In this document: positions 13,171 to 24,029 of the stretch, one piece after another
Numbering within the stretch: the stretch's first letter is position 1
Layout: the number at the start of each line of letters is the position of its first letter
From: Rapana venosa
Taxonomy: Eukaryota; Mollusca; Gastropoda; Neogastropoda; Muricidae
Assembly (NCBI GenBank): GCA_028751875.1
Contig: CM054155.1
Span: 2,180,781-2,244,780 of the forward strand
DNA: 64,000 nt
Reading direction: 5' to 3'
Made by a program: the position numbers and the translations under genes
The notes under the pieces: model-generated
The model's input: the letters and a program-made list of their open reading frames with translations, nothing else
Database searches by the model: none
What the model was told of the DNA's origin: nothing

Positions 13171-14442
13171 ATTGGTCTGTAACTATCAAGGGATGGGTTA
13201 TGCTATTGGTCTGTAACTATCAACAGATGGGCTATGCTATTGGTCTGTAACTATCAACAGATGGGCTATGCTATTGGTCTGTAACTATCAACAGATGGGT
13301 TATGCTATTGGTCTGTAACTATCAACAGATGGGCTATGCTATTGGTCTGTAACTATCAAGTGATGGGCTATGCTATTGGTCTGTAACTATCAACAGATGG
13401 GCTATGCTATTGGTCTATAACTATCAAGGGATGGGTTATGCTATTGGTCTGTAACTATCAAGTGATGGGCTATGCTATTGGTCTGTAACTATCAACAGAT
13501 GGGCTATGCTATTAGGTCTATAACTATCAAGTGATGGGCTATGCTATTGGTCTGTAACTATCAAGTGATGGGCTATGCTATTGGTCTGTAACTATCAACA
13601 GATGGGCTATGCTATTGGTATATAACCATCAAGGGATGGGCTATGCTATTGGTCTGTAACTATCAACAGATGGGCTATGCTATTGGTCTATAACTATCAA
13701 GTGATGGGCTATGCTATTGGTCTGTAACTATCAACAGATGGGCTATGCTATTGGTCTATAACCATCAAGGGATGGGCTATGCTATTGGTCTGTAACTATC
13801 AACAGATGGGCTATGCTATTGGTATATAACTATCAAGTGATGGGCTATGCTATTGGTCTGTAACTATCAAGGGATGGGCTATGCTATTGGTCTATAACTA
13901 TCAAGGGATGGGTTATGCTGTAGGTCTGTAACTGTCAAGGGATGGGATATGCTATTGGTCTATAACTATCAAGGGATTGTCTATGCTATTGGTCTATAAC
14001 TATCAAGTGATGGGCTATGCTATTGGTCTGTAACTATCAACAGATGGGCTATGCTATTGGTCTGTAACTATCAACAGATGGGCTATGCTATTGGTCTGTA
14101 ACTATCAACAGATGGGCTATGCTATTGGTCTATAACTATCAAGGGATGGGTTATGCTATAGGTCTGTAACTGTCAAGGGATGGGCTATGCTATTGGTCTA
14201 TAACTATCAACAGATGGGCTATGCTATTGGTCTGTAACTATCAACAGATGGGCTATGCTATTGGTCTGTAACTATCAACAGATGGGCTATGCTATTGGTC
14301 TGTAACTATCAACAGATGGGCTATGCTATTGGTCTATAACTATCAAGGGATGGGTTATGCTATAGGTCTGTAACTGTCAAGGGATGGGCTATGCTATAGG
14401 TCTGTAACTATCAAGGGATGGGCTATGCTATTGACCTATACC

Positions 14443-14456
14443 TATCAAGGGATTGG
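14443..14456 (+). repeat. target-site duplication, left copy
   Basis: The 14 bases 'tatcaagggattgg' recur at 14748-14761, immediately flanking the SINE. Most array units read 'gggatgg' here; both flanks carry the rarer 'gggattgg', which makes a true duplication likely rather than array periodicity. Confidence 0.85.
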
Positions 14457-14747
14457 AGGCACCGTGGTCGAGTGGTTTAGACGGTCGACTCGTGATCGAG
14501 AGGTCGCGGGTTCGATCCCCGCTCGGCTCGGTGTTGTGTCCTTGGGAAAGACACTTTACTCCTATTTTCCTCACTCCACCCAGGTGTACAAGTGGGTACG
14601 AGCTCTGCTGGGGAAGTATCTGGCGACAGACTAGCGTCCTGTCACAGGGGTGGTGAAAAACCATCAGTTCGCTTAACGCTACAGAAACCGGGATAAGCTC
14701 CGGCTCTATGGTCCTTCTGGATCGAAAGAACATACTTTTTTTCTTTT
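14457..14747 (+). mobile_element. complete tRNA-derived SINE (family D)
   Basis: A 291-bp element. It starts with a pol III promoter: A box 'tggtcgagtggtttagacgg' at 14465-14484 and B box 'ggttcgatccc' about 25 bp downstream, at 14510-14520. Its tRNA-unrelated body contains 'ccttgggaaagacacttta' and 'cacccaggtgtac', a core resembling widely distributed animal SINE cores (by memory), and it ends in a T-rich tail with 'ctttttttctttt'. It sits inside the 34-bp array between perfect 14-bp target-site duplications, so the insertion is younger than that part of the array. Confidence 0.9.
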
Positions 14748-14761
14748 TATCAAGGGATTGG
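14748..14761 (+). repeat. target-site duplication, right copy
   Basis: Same 14 bases as 14443-14456, after which the array resumes with 'ctatgctattgg'. Confidence 0.85.
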
Positions 14762-17192
14762 CTATGCTATTGGTCTGTAACTATGAACAGATGGGCTATG
14801 CTATTGGTCTATAACTATCAAGGGATGGGTTATGCTATAGGTCGGTAACTATCAAGGGATGGGCTATGCTATTGGGTCTATAACTATCAAGGGATGGGCT
14901 ATGCTATTGGGTCTATAACTATCAAGGGATGGGCTATGCCATTGGTCTGTAACTATCAACAGATGGGCTATGCTATTGGTCTGTAACTATCAAGGGATGG
15001 GCTATTCTATTGGTCTATAACTATCAACAGATGGGCTATGCTATTGGTCTGTAACTATCAAGGGATGGGCTATGCCATTGGTCTGTAACTGTCAACAGAT
15101 AGGCTAGGCTGTGCTATTGGTCTGTAACTATCAAGGGATGGGCTATGCTATTGGTATGTAACTATCAACAGATGGGCTATGCTATTGGTATGTAACTATC
15201 AACAGATGGGCTATGCTATTGCGTCTATAACTATCAAGGGATGGGCTATACTATTGGTATATAACTATCAACAGATGGGCTATGCTATTGGTCTGTAACT
15301 ATCAACAGATGGGCTATGCTATTGGTCTGTAACTATCAAGGGATGGGCTATGCTATTGGTCTAGAACTATCAACAGATGGGCTATGCTATTGGTCTGTAA
15401 CTATCAACAGATGGGCTATGCTATTGGTCTGTAACTGTCAAGGGATGGGCTATGCTATTGGTCTATAACTATCAACATATGGGCTATGCTATTGGGTCTA
15501 GAACTATCAACATATGGACTATGATATTGGGTCTATAACTATCAAGGGATGGGCTATGCCATTGGTCTGTAACTATCAACAGATGGGCTATGTTATTGGT
15601 CTGTAACTATCAAGGGATGGGCTATGCTATTGGTCCATAACTATCAACAGATGGGCTATGCTATTGGTCTATAACTATCAAGGGATGGGCTATGCTATTG
15701 GTCTGTAACTATCAAGGGATGGGCTATGCCATTGGTCTGTAACTGTCAACAGATGGGGTATGCTATTGGTCTGTAACTATCAAGGGATGGGTTATGCTAT
15801 TTGTCTGTAACTATGAACATATGGGCTATGCTATTGGTCTGTAACTATCAACAGATGGGCTATGCCATTGGTCTGTAACTATCAACAGATGGGCTATGCC
15901 ATTGGTCTGTAACTATCAACAGATGGGCTATGCCATTGTTCTGTAACTATCAACAGATGGGCTATGCTATTGGCTCTATAACTACCATGGGATGGGCTAT
16001 GCTATTGGTCTAGAACTATCAACAGATGGGCTATGCTGTTGGTTTATGACTATCAATGGATGGGCTATGCCATTGGTCTGTAACTATCAAGGGATGGGCG
16101 ATGCTATTGGGTCTATAACTATCAAGGGATGGGCTATGCTATTGGTCTAGAACTATCAACAGATGGGCTATGCTGTTGGTTTATAACTATCAAGGGATGG
16201 GCTATGCCATTGGTCTGTAACTATCAAGGGATGGGCGATGCTATTGGGTCTATAACTATCAAGGGATGGGCTATGCTATTGGTCTAGAACTATCATGGGA
16301 TGGGCTATGCTATTGGTCTATAACTATCAACATATGGGCTTTGCTATTAGGTCTATAACTATCAAGGGATGGGCTATACTATTGATCTAGAACTATCAAG
16401 AGATGAGCTATGCTATTGGTCTGTAACTATCAACAGATGGGCTATGCTATTGGTCTGTAACTATCAACAGATGGGCTATGCTATTGGTATATAACTATCA
16501 AGGGATAGGCTATGCTATTGGTCAGTAACTATCAAGGAATTGCTATGCTGTTGGTCTATAACTATCAAGGGATGGGCTATGCTATTGGGTCTATAACTGT
16601 GAAAAGATGGGCTATGCTATTGGTCTCTAACTATCATGGGATGGCTATGCTATTGGGTCTATAACTATCAAGGGATGGGCTATGCTATTGGGTCTATAAC
16701 TATCAAGGGATGGATAATGCTATTGGTCTGTAACTATCAAGGGATGGGATATGCTATTGGTCTCTAACTATCAACAGATGGGCTATGCTATTGATCTATA
16801 AGTATCAAGGGATGGGCTATGCTATTGGTCTATAACTTTCAAGGGATGGTCTATTGTATTGGTCTATAACTGTCAACTGATGGGCTATGCTGTTGGTCTA
16901 CAATTATCAAGGGATGGGCTATGCTGTTGGTTTATAACTATCAAGGGATGGGCTATGCCATTGGTCTGTAACTATCAAGGGATGGGAGATGCTATTTGGT
17001 CTATAACTATCAAGGGATGGGCTATGCTATTGGTCTAGAACTATCAAGGGATGGGCTATGCTATTGGTCTATAACTATCAACATATGGACTTTGCTATTA
17101 GGTCTATAACTATCAAGGGATCGGCTATACTATTTATCTAGAACTATCAAGAGATGGGCTATGCTATTGGTCTGTAACTTTGAAGGGATGGG

Positions 17193-18114
17193 CTATTGTA
17201 TTGGTCTATAACTGTCAACTGATGGGCTATGCTGTTGGTCTACAATTATCAAGGGATGGGCTATGCTGTTGGTTTATAACTATCAAGGGATGGGCTATGC
17301 CATTGGTCTGTAACTATCAAGGGATGGGCGATGCTATTGGGTCTATAACTATCAAGGGATGGGCTATGCTATTGGTCTAGAACTATCAAGGGATGGGCTA
17401 TGCTATTGGTCTATAACTATCAACATATGGGCTTTGCTATTAGGTCTATAACTATCAAGGGATGGGCTATATTATTGATCTAGAACTATCAAGAGATGGG
17501 CTATGCTATTGGTCTGTAACTATCAACAGATTTGGGCTATGCTATTGGTCTGTAACTATCAACAGATGGGCTATGCTATTGGTATATAACTATCAAGGGA
17601 TGGGCTATGCTATTGGTCAGTAACTATCAAGGAATGGCTATGCTGTTGGTCTATAACTATCAAGGGATGGGCTATGCTATTGGGTCTATAACTGTCAAAA
17701 GATGGGCTATGCTATTGGTCTCTAACTATCAAGGGATGGCTATGCTATTGGGTCTATAACTACCAAGGGATGGGCTATGCTATAGGTCTCTAACTATCAA
17801 CAGATGGGCTATGCCATTTGGTCTATAACTTATCAACAAATGGGCTATGCCATTGGGTCAGTTACTATCAAGGGATTGGCTATATTATTGGTCTATAACT
17901 ATCAAGGGATTTGCTGTGCTATTGGGTCTATAACTATCAAGGGATGGGCTATGCTATTGGGTCTATAACTATCAAGGGATGGATAATGCTATTGGTCTGT
18001 AACTATCAAGGGATGGGATATGCTATTGGTCTCTATCAACAGATGGGCTATGCTATTGATCTATAAGTATCAAGGGAGGGCTATGCTAATTGGTCTATAA
18101 TTTCAAGGGATGGT
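17193..18114. repeat. 922-bp higher-order segment in the 34-bp array
   Basis: Two rare unit variants recur at identical spacing. 'ctattgtattgg' occurs at 17193 and 18115; 'catatgggctttgctatta' occurs at 17424 and 18346; both intervals are 922 bp, or 27 units. Earlier partial copies lie at 16851 and at 16331 and 17092, showing several rounds of block duplication. The boundaries given mark one period and are arbitrary in phase. Confidence 0.75.
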
Positions 18115-19289
18115 CTATTGTATTGGTCTATAACTGTCAACTGATGGGCTATGCTGTTGGTCTACAATTATCAAGGGATGGGCTATGCTGTTGGTTTATA
18201 ACTATCAAGGGATGGGCTATGCCATTGGTCTGTAACTATCAAGGGATGGGCGATGCTATTTGGTCTATAACTATCAAGGGATGGGCTATGCTATTGGTCT
18301 GTAACTATCAAGGGATGAGCTATGCTATTGGTCTATAACTATCAACATATGGGCTTTGCTATTAGGTCTATAACTATCAAGGGATGGGCTATACTATTGA
18401 TCTAGAACTATCAAGAGATGGGCTATGCTATTGGTCTGTAACTATCAACAGATGGGCTATGCTATTGGTCTATAACTATCAAGGGATGGGCTATGCTATT
18501 GGCCTATAACTATCAAGGGATGGACTATGCTATTGGTCTGTAACTTTCAAGGGATTGGCTATGCAATTGGTCTATAACTATCAAGGGATGGGATATGCTA
18601 TTGGTCTGTAACTATCAAGGGATGGACTATGCTATTGGGTCTATAACTATCAAGAGATGGGCTTTGCTTTTGGTCTGTAACTATCACGGGATGGGCTATG
18701 CTATTGGTCTATAACTATCAAGGGATGGGCTATGCTATTGGCCTATAACTATCAACAGATGGGCAATCCTATTGGTTTATAACTATCAAGGGATGGTCTA
18801 TGTTATTGGTCTTTAACTATCAAGGGATGGACTATGCTATTGGGTCTATAACTATCAAGAGATGGGTATGCGTTTGGTCTGTAACTATCAAGGGATGGGC
18901 TATGCTATTGGTCTATAACTATCAAGGGATGGGCTATGCTATTGGGTCCATAACTATCAAGGGATGGGCTATGGTATTGGTCTGCAACTATCAAGGGATG
19001 GGCTATGATATTGGTCTATAACTATCAAGGGATGGGGAAAAACTATTGGTCTTAGCTAAAAACGTTTGGCTATGCTATTGGTCTGTAACAAAATCAGGGA
19101 TGGGCTAGTATTGGTCTTAATCAAGGAGGGGCTTCCCTTTTTGGTCATAACTACAAGGGATGGTATGCTATTGGTTGAATATAAGGGATGGATACTATGT
19201 CTATAGATCAAGGGTGGACTTGCTATTTTGGCCATCATCAAGGTTGGGCTAATCTATTCGGCTAAAACTATCAGGGATGGGCTATGTAT

Positions 19290-19400
19290 GGGTCATACTT
19301 TTTTTGGAATGATATTTATGTGACTCCTTTCCAGATCTGGGGAGAGCCATTTAAAACCAAGTTAGGGTGAAATGAATGAATTTATTTCCCCATGTTGTTC
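19290..19400 (-). pseudogene. LINE reverse transcriptase, 5' part beyond the array
   Basis: The minus strand translates as LVLNGSPQIWKGVT (about 19374-19333), then in another frame NIIPKK (about 19318-19301), and then enters array units carrying PIPDS. In non-LTR reverse transcriptases a P-x-x-WK-x-x-x-IIP-x-x-KK block directly precedes the NPxSYRPIAL block. The order and spacing therefore fit the same element whose 3' half lies at 12290-13170. The sequence is noisy here, so the 5' limit is unknown. Confidence 0.6.
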
Positions 19401-19694
19401 TGCGCCAGAAAAATCCCCTTCTGATTTTTTTTATGATGACTGATATGCAGTGTTTTTCCCCCCGGGAAAAGGAAATACATGAAAAGGAAATCTTGGCCGC
19501 TATAAAAGTCCCAATCAGTTGATTCATGAAAATTTGGTATTTGTATTATAATTTCCAATATTTATCACTGTTTCATTTAAAATTTTTAATCTTAAAAGGG
19601 GTCATTTCCTTTTGTTATTAAACAGCTATGATTTGCGACATTACCGTTAAGTTAGGGTACCAATTTGAACAAAAACCAGCTTTAATAAAATATA
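19401..19694. other. noisy AT-rich interval, nothing assigned
   Basis: Homopolymer-rich sequence between the LINE remnant and the tail of the next LINE. No ORF or repeat could be identified. Confidence 0.4.
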
Positions 19695-21345
19695 AAATAA
19701 AATAAAAAAATAATAATAATAAAAATGTATGGAATTATATAGGGGCTGAATCTTGAAAAAGTAAACAAATCAAAGCGCTGCTTCGAATATTCATATGTTT
19801 GCAACCCATCCTAAATATCAAAAAAAAATTCAAATTTTTTAATACACAACACACTTAGGTGGGGGGGTGGAGGTAAAGGCGCTATCGACAAGAGGACGAA
19901 AAACGGGGAAGTTTCAAGTTAGTTAAGTGCGTTTTGAGGCTAGTTTGAAAAAATCAAAAAAAAGGGCTTTTGGCGAAGTGGAAGAGGGAGGTTTTTTCTT
20001 GTGGGGGGCCCCCGGAAACAGAGAAAGAGCGGGGCCCAACAGGGGTTGTTTAAATTTGGGGTGTTGGAAAGACAACAATCTACGGAGAAGGGGGGGAAAG
20101 GGACCGGTGTACAGGTGAAAACAGTTTTCAGAAATAAGAAGGTGAATTTTTTGGAGACATTTGAAACAAAGGGTATTAATCTTATACTTTATTCTTTGTG
20201 AGACAGGCAGCCAGTGAAGCGATCGCAAAAGAGGAGTGATGTGTTCAGAGTTTTTTCTTTCTAAGGACCAGTCGAGCTGCAGAGTTTTGTATGTGTTGAA
20301 GAGAGTGGATGGATGATGCCGGCAAACCAGCCAAGAGAGAATTACAGTAGTCCAGTCGAGAAAGAATGAGAGACGTGACAAGTTTGGATGTTGCTTCAGT
20401 AGACAGATACTTGCGAATTGCACTTATGCACCGTAATTGATAGTAGCAAGACTGGCAGGTCTGGGTGATGAATTTTTTTCATAGAGAGTGTGTTGTCAAG
20501 AACCACACCTAGATATTTCACAGAGCTGGACAGAGGAACCGACGTATTGCTGAATTCCACTGAAGTCGTTGTGATGGAGGAAAGTTTATCATATGTTTGG
20601 TCCCCATGAGCATGGCTTCCGTTTTATCAGCATTTAGCTGTAACTTATTTTGAGTCATCCAGTTTTGAATGTCTAGAAGGCAGTGGGCCACATTTGTCAG
20701 GAGGGAAGGCAGATTTTCAAGGGTATTGCTACATTGAAGCTGAGTGTCATCGGCATAGAAATGATGATCAATATGATGGTGGTTTATTATGTGTGAGAGT
20801 GGAGCAGTGTAGAGAGTGAAGAGAGCAGGACCCAGAACTGATCCCTGTGGAACTCCACATTCCAGTTTGACAGGTTTTGATTGAATTTTGCTGACAATAA
20901 TTTTCTGGTATCGGTTTGTGAGGTATGAACTAAACCAGGTGAGGGCAGTGCCATTAATACCAAACATATTCTGGAGGCGAGAAAGAAGAATTGAGTGATC
21001 TATAGTGTCAAAGGCAGCAGATAGGTGAGAAGAGTGAGGAGGGAGATTTTCCCTGCATCAGCAGCGAGTAGAAGTGTATCTAAAGTGTGGACTAGGGTGG
21101 TTTCGGTGCTGTGGTTGGCGCGATAGGCAGATTGAAAAGGGGGAAGGAGATTATTGGAATGAAGGTGGTTGTTGAGTTGTTTTAGAACAACTTTTTCAAG
21201 TACTTTGGAGATGAAGGTAAGTTAGAGACAGGTCTGTAATTCTTTAAAATGTTGGGATCAAGGTCATGCTTTTTTAGTAGATGTGTGACTATTGCGGTTT
21301 TGAATCCATGTTTTCTATAAATCTAAATAAAGTAGTTATAGAGCA
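19695..21345 (-). mobile_element. L2-type LINE, 5'-truncated, broken
   Basis: The minus strand carries reverse transcriptase and the C-terminal region. About 21300-21000 gives LLKKHDLDPNILKNYRPVS and QSAYRANHSTET. At 20967-20518 there is an open stretch with GVPQGSVLGP and the catalytic FYADDTQL. At 20423-19923 there is HITPLLRSLHWLPVSQRI. Frameshifts separate these pieces; the last third (below about 20150) is distorted by homopolymer noise. The 3' end, near 19790-19697, has the 'GCGCTTTGATTTGTTT' block and ends in TTA/ATT repeats, as in L2-clade tails. There is no endonuclease, so the copy is 5'-truncated and dead. Confidence 0.85.
20518..20967 (-). pseudogene. reverse transcriptase core of the L2-type LINE
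   Basis: An open frame of 149 codons inside the LINE at 19695-21345. Motifs in order: LTWFSSYLTNRYQ near its start, ECGVPQGSVLGPALFTLY at about residues 36-53, the catalytic HHFYADDTQLQ at about residues 67-77, and MTQNKLQLNADKTEAMLMGT at about residues 104-123. These are the standard fingers, palm and thumb landmarks of non-LTR reverse transcriptases. It has no proper start or stop of its own, being a slice between two frameshifts. Confidence 0.85.
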
Positions 21346-21376
21346 ACAATCATGTTCCCAAAATTGGGCATGCACA

Positions 21377-21856
21377 TCAAAATCTCCAAGCATTATTCAT
21401 TGTTTTTATTAGATCACCCAGTGTTTCTGGTTTTGGTCCCTTTGAATAATACATAGATGCTACATCGAAATCTTCTTCTCTCATTCTCTTTACACCATCT
21501 GATGTGTCTGGGGAAAATGGGGAAAATAATGGCATGTCGTTTCCAGCCCCTCTCGTAGGATGTGCAGCTTGGTTTACAGGATTATCTCTGTCGGGCACAT
21601 AATCTTCCTCAGGCCGCTGTATAGTTCTTTGAAGGATGTGCTCACCAGTCTGGTTTTCTTTACCACAGGCACACAGGGGAGAAGGAACAAGTTTCAGCTT
21701 TGTAGATATGTGCCTGTTGTGCCCAGTGCAGAGTCTTAAAATTATGACTTGTTCTTCTCTTTTGAGATGGTGGTGGTAGTCCTTCTCTGCTCTAGGTCCA
21801 GCTATTGATTTGATGATAGTCTTCTTTTCATGGAAGGTGAGGCTACTTTCGCACAC
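21377..21856 (-). pseudogene. ORF2 C-terminus fused to an ORF1 piece
   Basis: A 159-codon open frame. Residues about 1-75 are the post-RNase H region: EEQVIILRLCTGHNRH, then a zinc-binding-like CACGKENQTGEH. From about residue 85 it is the ORF1 type seen at 11741-11962 (PVNQAAHPTRGAGND, then SPDTSDGVK) and it continues further than that copy, with MYYSKGPKPETLGDL. One frame spans the join, so the fusion is precise. It reflects a rearranged element, not a host gene. Confidence 0.7.
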
Positions 21857-21883
21857 TTCTTTTTGTGCCCCCTGTTTCGCAAG

Positions 21884-22334
21884 TTAGTCCACCTGTTTGG
21901 TGCCAAGAATACCACAGTGGGCAGGGATCCATTGCAGCATTACACGTTTCTTTTGTGTAAGAAGCTGCAGTTCCTGTTGGAGTTCAGTTTCTTTGTCTGC
22001 AGACAGGGCTTGTAGGACTGACAGGGCATCAGTGAAGAAAACCACATGCTGGCATTCATCTTCGGAGTGTCTAACTTTGGTGGCAGCTTGTTTCATGGCT
22101 TGGGTTTCTGCTCAGTAGTTAGTGCAGTGTGTACCTGTTGGAATGTTTGTTGTTTCTACTTCTGGTGGGTACTTGATCAGCACTCCTGCTCCTCCATTCT
22201 CCATTGGAGACAGCATCTGTAACTGATCCGGCTGTGTAGATGTGGATCCATGCTTGTCCTGGATAGTAGTCTTCTACCATGGCCAGGCTGAGTGCCTTCT
22301 TACTGGTGTCACACCGAGTTCTTTTTGGGACCAC
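21884..22334 (-). pseudogene. RNase H domain of the I-type LINE
   Basis: Two frames give the domain. 22334-22119 contains WIHIYTAGSVTDAVSNG, where family members usually have YTDGS, so the first catalytic aspartate is replaced by alanine. 22096-21884 contains VVFFTDALSVLQAL, with its aspartate intact, and MLQWIPAHCGILG. RNase H would remove the RNA strand during retrotransposition; this copy has stops, a frameshift and a missing active-site residue and cannot work. Confidence 0.75.
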
Positions 22335-23250
22335 ATACTGAACAGTGGTGTGGATGATCTCAGGCTCCCTGTGGTTGACTTCCCATTGTCTTGGTAGAGT
22401 AGCTGGGTCCCATGGAACAGAATGGGAAGGAAGATTGTTCAGCTACTGTCGTCTGATTGCACAACTATGGTGGATGAAACTGCTGCGCTTTATTCTGCTT
22501 CTTGTTGGCTTCTCCATTCTATGGTGCATTGGATGTTGCAGGAGACACTTGTGTTTCTCTTCTGCTCTAAAGTCTTGGTGTCTCACCGAGTACTGAGTGG
22601 TTGGATGCCAGTCAGCTGTTCCATAGTTTTGATGGGGGTAGATCTCATAGCAACTGAGTTAGCCGCAGAGCTTGATTCTGTCCCTTATCCAGAATTTTCT
22701 GGTGGGATTCTGCTGCCGTTGGTCAAGCTGGGGGCCATGCAGTTCCTGTATGTACTGACTTGAGAGAATTCTCTCATTGGCGCCCCACTTGGTTCTTGCT
22801 AGCTTCTGCAGAATCACCAATTTCTGTCTTGCCTTTATGCGTTTGGTTTTTTGGTGTTTTATTTTGGTGCATGGTGTCGTGATTTGTTAGAGAGTGCTCT
22901 TTGGCCCAATTTGGCCGATACCACTGACTTCAGCCCTCTGGGTTTTTGCCAAGGTTACTCCACCCTTATCTCCTGTTACCCCGGGTCCCAGGGTACAGAG
23001 CTTTTAATGTGGCTCTTGATCACCAGATGTGTCCATCATAGTTCATATGGCCATAGGGTATTTCATAGAGACCACAGAGCCAGCCACCTGTTGTCCTGGT
23101 TTTTCCTGTCATGATAGGAACATGGCCAGTTTGGTCCTGGCTGTTTTCACTGCTAACCCCCATTCCTGGGGGCTGTCCCCCTATCCACCACTGGTGGGAC
23201 CCGCCTGGTTGAGGATGGTCACCTCGCCTGGAGCATTTAGTTGAGTTTGC

Positions 23251-24029
23251 TTATTACCTGTGGCAGTGACTGCTGCTACACACAGATCCACAAGTGGAAG
23301 TTGGCAGAGGTGATGGGAAAAGGAGAATATCAAAGGTTTGCTCTAATGTACACTGCAACTTGAACTGCAACTACATACAGGAGGATAAGCACATTTCTTC
23401 AATACATGGAAAAAAAAAGTAAGATAATACCGCTGGGACTCTTATTACGATCATACCATGATCAACCCTCAAGGGTTGTAAAGCAGAGGTGAACTGATCA
23501 TGTTGAGAGATCTAAAAATATTGCAAGTTTCTAAGAAGAGATAAACTGTTATATCGAAAGATCCAAACAATGCTGTTCATTGTCTTTATAAAACATAAAG
23601 ACACTCAATGGATTTGATAGTGGTGAAGAAGTAATAAGTCACCAAGCAAATGGATACAAATACTTTATAAGAATCGTAATGGTGTGTATGGATCCGCCAT
23701 GGCTAATAGGATCTGGCACACCCTGCAGGAGCTCTGTTGTGCTTTCTCCAGCTGCTGGCACTCCTTGACCATCCTTGGTAGGTCCCCTGGAGGTGTGGTC
23801 ACTCTCAGAACAGACGATGGATGTGTCGTCCCAGGTTCCTTGCCGGGATGCTGGAACCAGCATGTGAGGGGTGACCATCATCTTTCCTCGTTTTGTTATT
23901 GTGCTCAGTCATGTTTTCCTAGGAGAGAACAAAAAATACTTGATGTCCAGGAAGCTCAGAAAACCGAAGAGCATTAGCCTAAGTAGATGTCTTCATCCTT
24001 CATTGGATCTTATTCTTCACAAGAGCGAT
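23251..24029. other. unassigned interval between LINE fragments
   Basis: No clear gene. A minus-strand open frame of 80 codons (23881-23639) contains TSRGPTKDGQGVPAAGEST and could be a LINE leftover, but I recognise no family motif. 23250-23640 is AT-rich and featureless. Confidence 0.4.

Larger units (their letters stand above)
13165..19290. repeat. 34-bp tandem array derived from a LINE motif
   Basis: About 170 head-to-tail units of 34 bp, interrupted once by a SINE. The plus-strand core is 'ctattggtctgtaactatca', followed by a variable 'acag/aggg/agtg' and 'atgggctatg'. Unit variants include 'tctataac' and 'tctagaac'. On the minus strand a unit reads GAT AGT TAC AGA CCA ATA GCA, that is D-S-Y-R-P-I-A, in frame with the reverse transcriptase remnant at its low-coordinate edge. 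The first unit there continues without a break into ALIS. 13.2-14.4 kb is fairly homogeneous. After about 15.5 kb units are more diverged and show a longer-period duplication. The last 270 bp decay into noisy sequence. Small ORFs inside the array are repeat artefacts. Confidence 0.95.
21375..23250 (-). mobile_element. rearranged I-type LINE with RNase H
   Basis: From 23250 downwards the minus strand holds a 5' UTR and first ORF1 codons (23250-22840, homologous to 11395-11800). It then passes directly into the end of ORF2: degenerate sequence at 22840-22340, an RNase H domain at 22334-21880, and a C-terminal segment with LRLCTGHNRH and CACGKENQTGEHILQ at 21850-21640. After HILQ the frame switches to an ORF1-type peptide (NPVNQAAHPTRGAGND, 21600-21377). 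ORF1's body, endonuclease and most of the reverse transcriptase are missing. This order means internal deletion plus head-to-tail joining of related copies. Confidence 0.75.

Noticed and set aside
14457..14530. Functional tRNA gene
   Set aside because: The A and B boxes continue into a SINE body with target-site duplications; no complete cloverleaf with an aminoacyl stem was seen.
17180..19021. Plus-strand ORFs in the 34-bp array (MGYAIGL, GWAMLLV repeats)
   Set aside because: Period 34 is not a multiple of three and the frames arise only from repeat structure; the meaningful reading is the fossil RT motif on the minus strand.
13165..19290. CRISPR-like array
   Set aside because: Units are directly contiguous with no unique spacers, and the context is eukaryotic retroelement DNA.
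22345..23114. Plus-strand ORFs opposite the I-type LINE
   Set aside because: Antisense shadows of the minus-strand LINE; no protein motifs.
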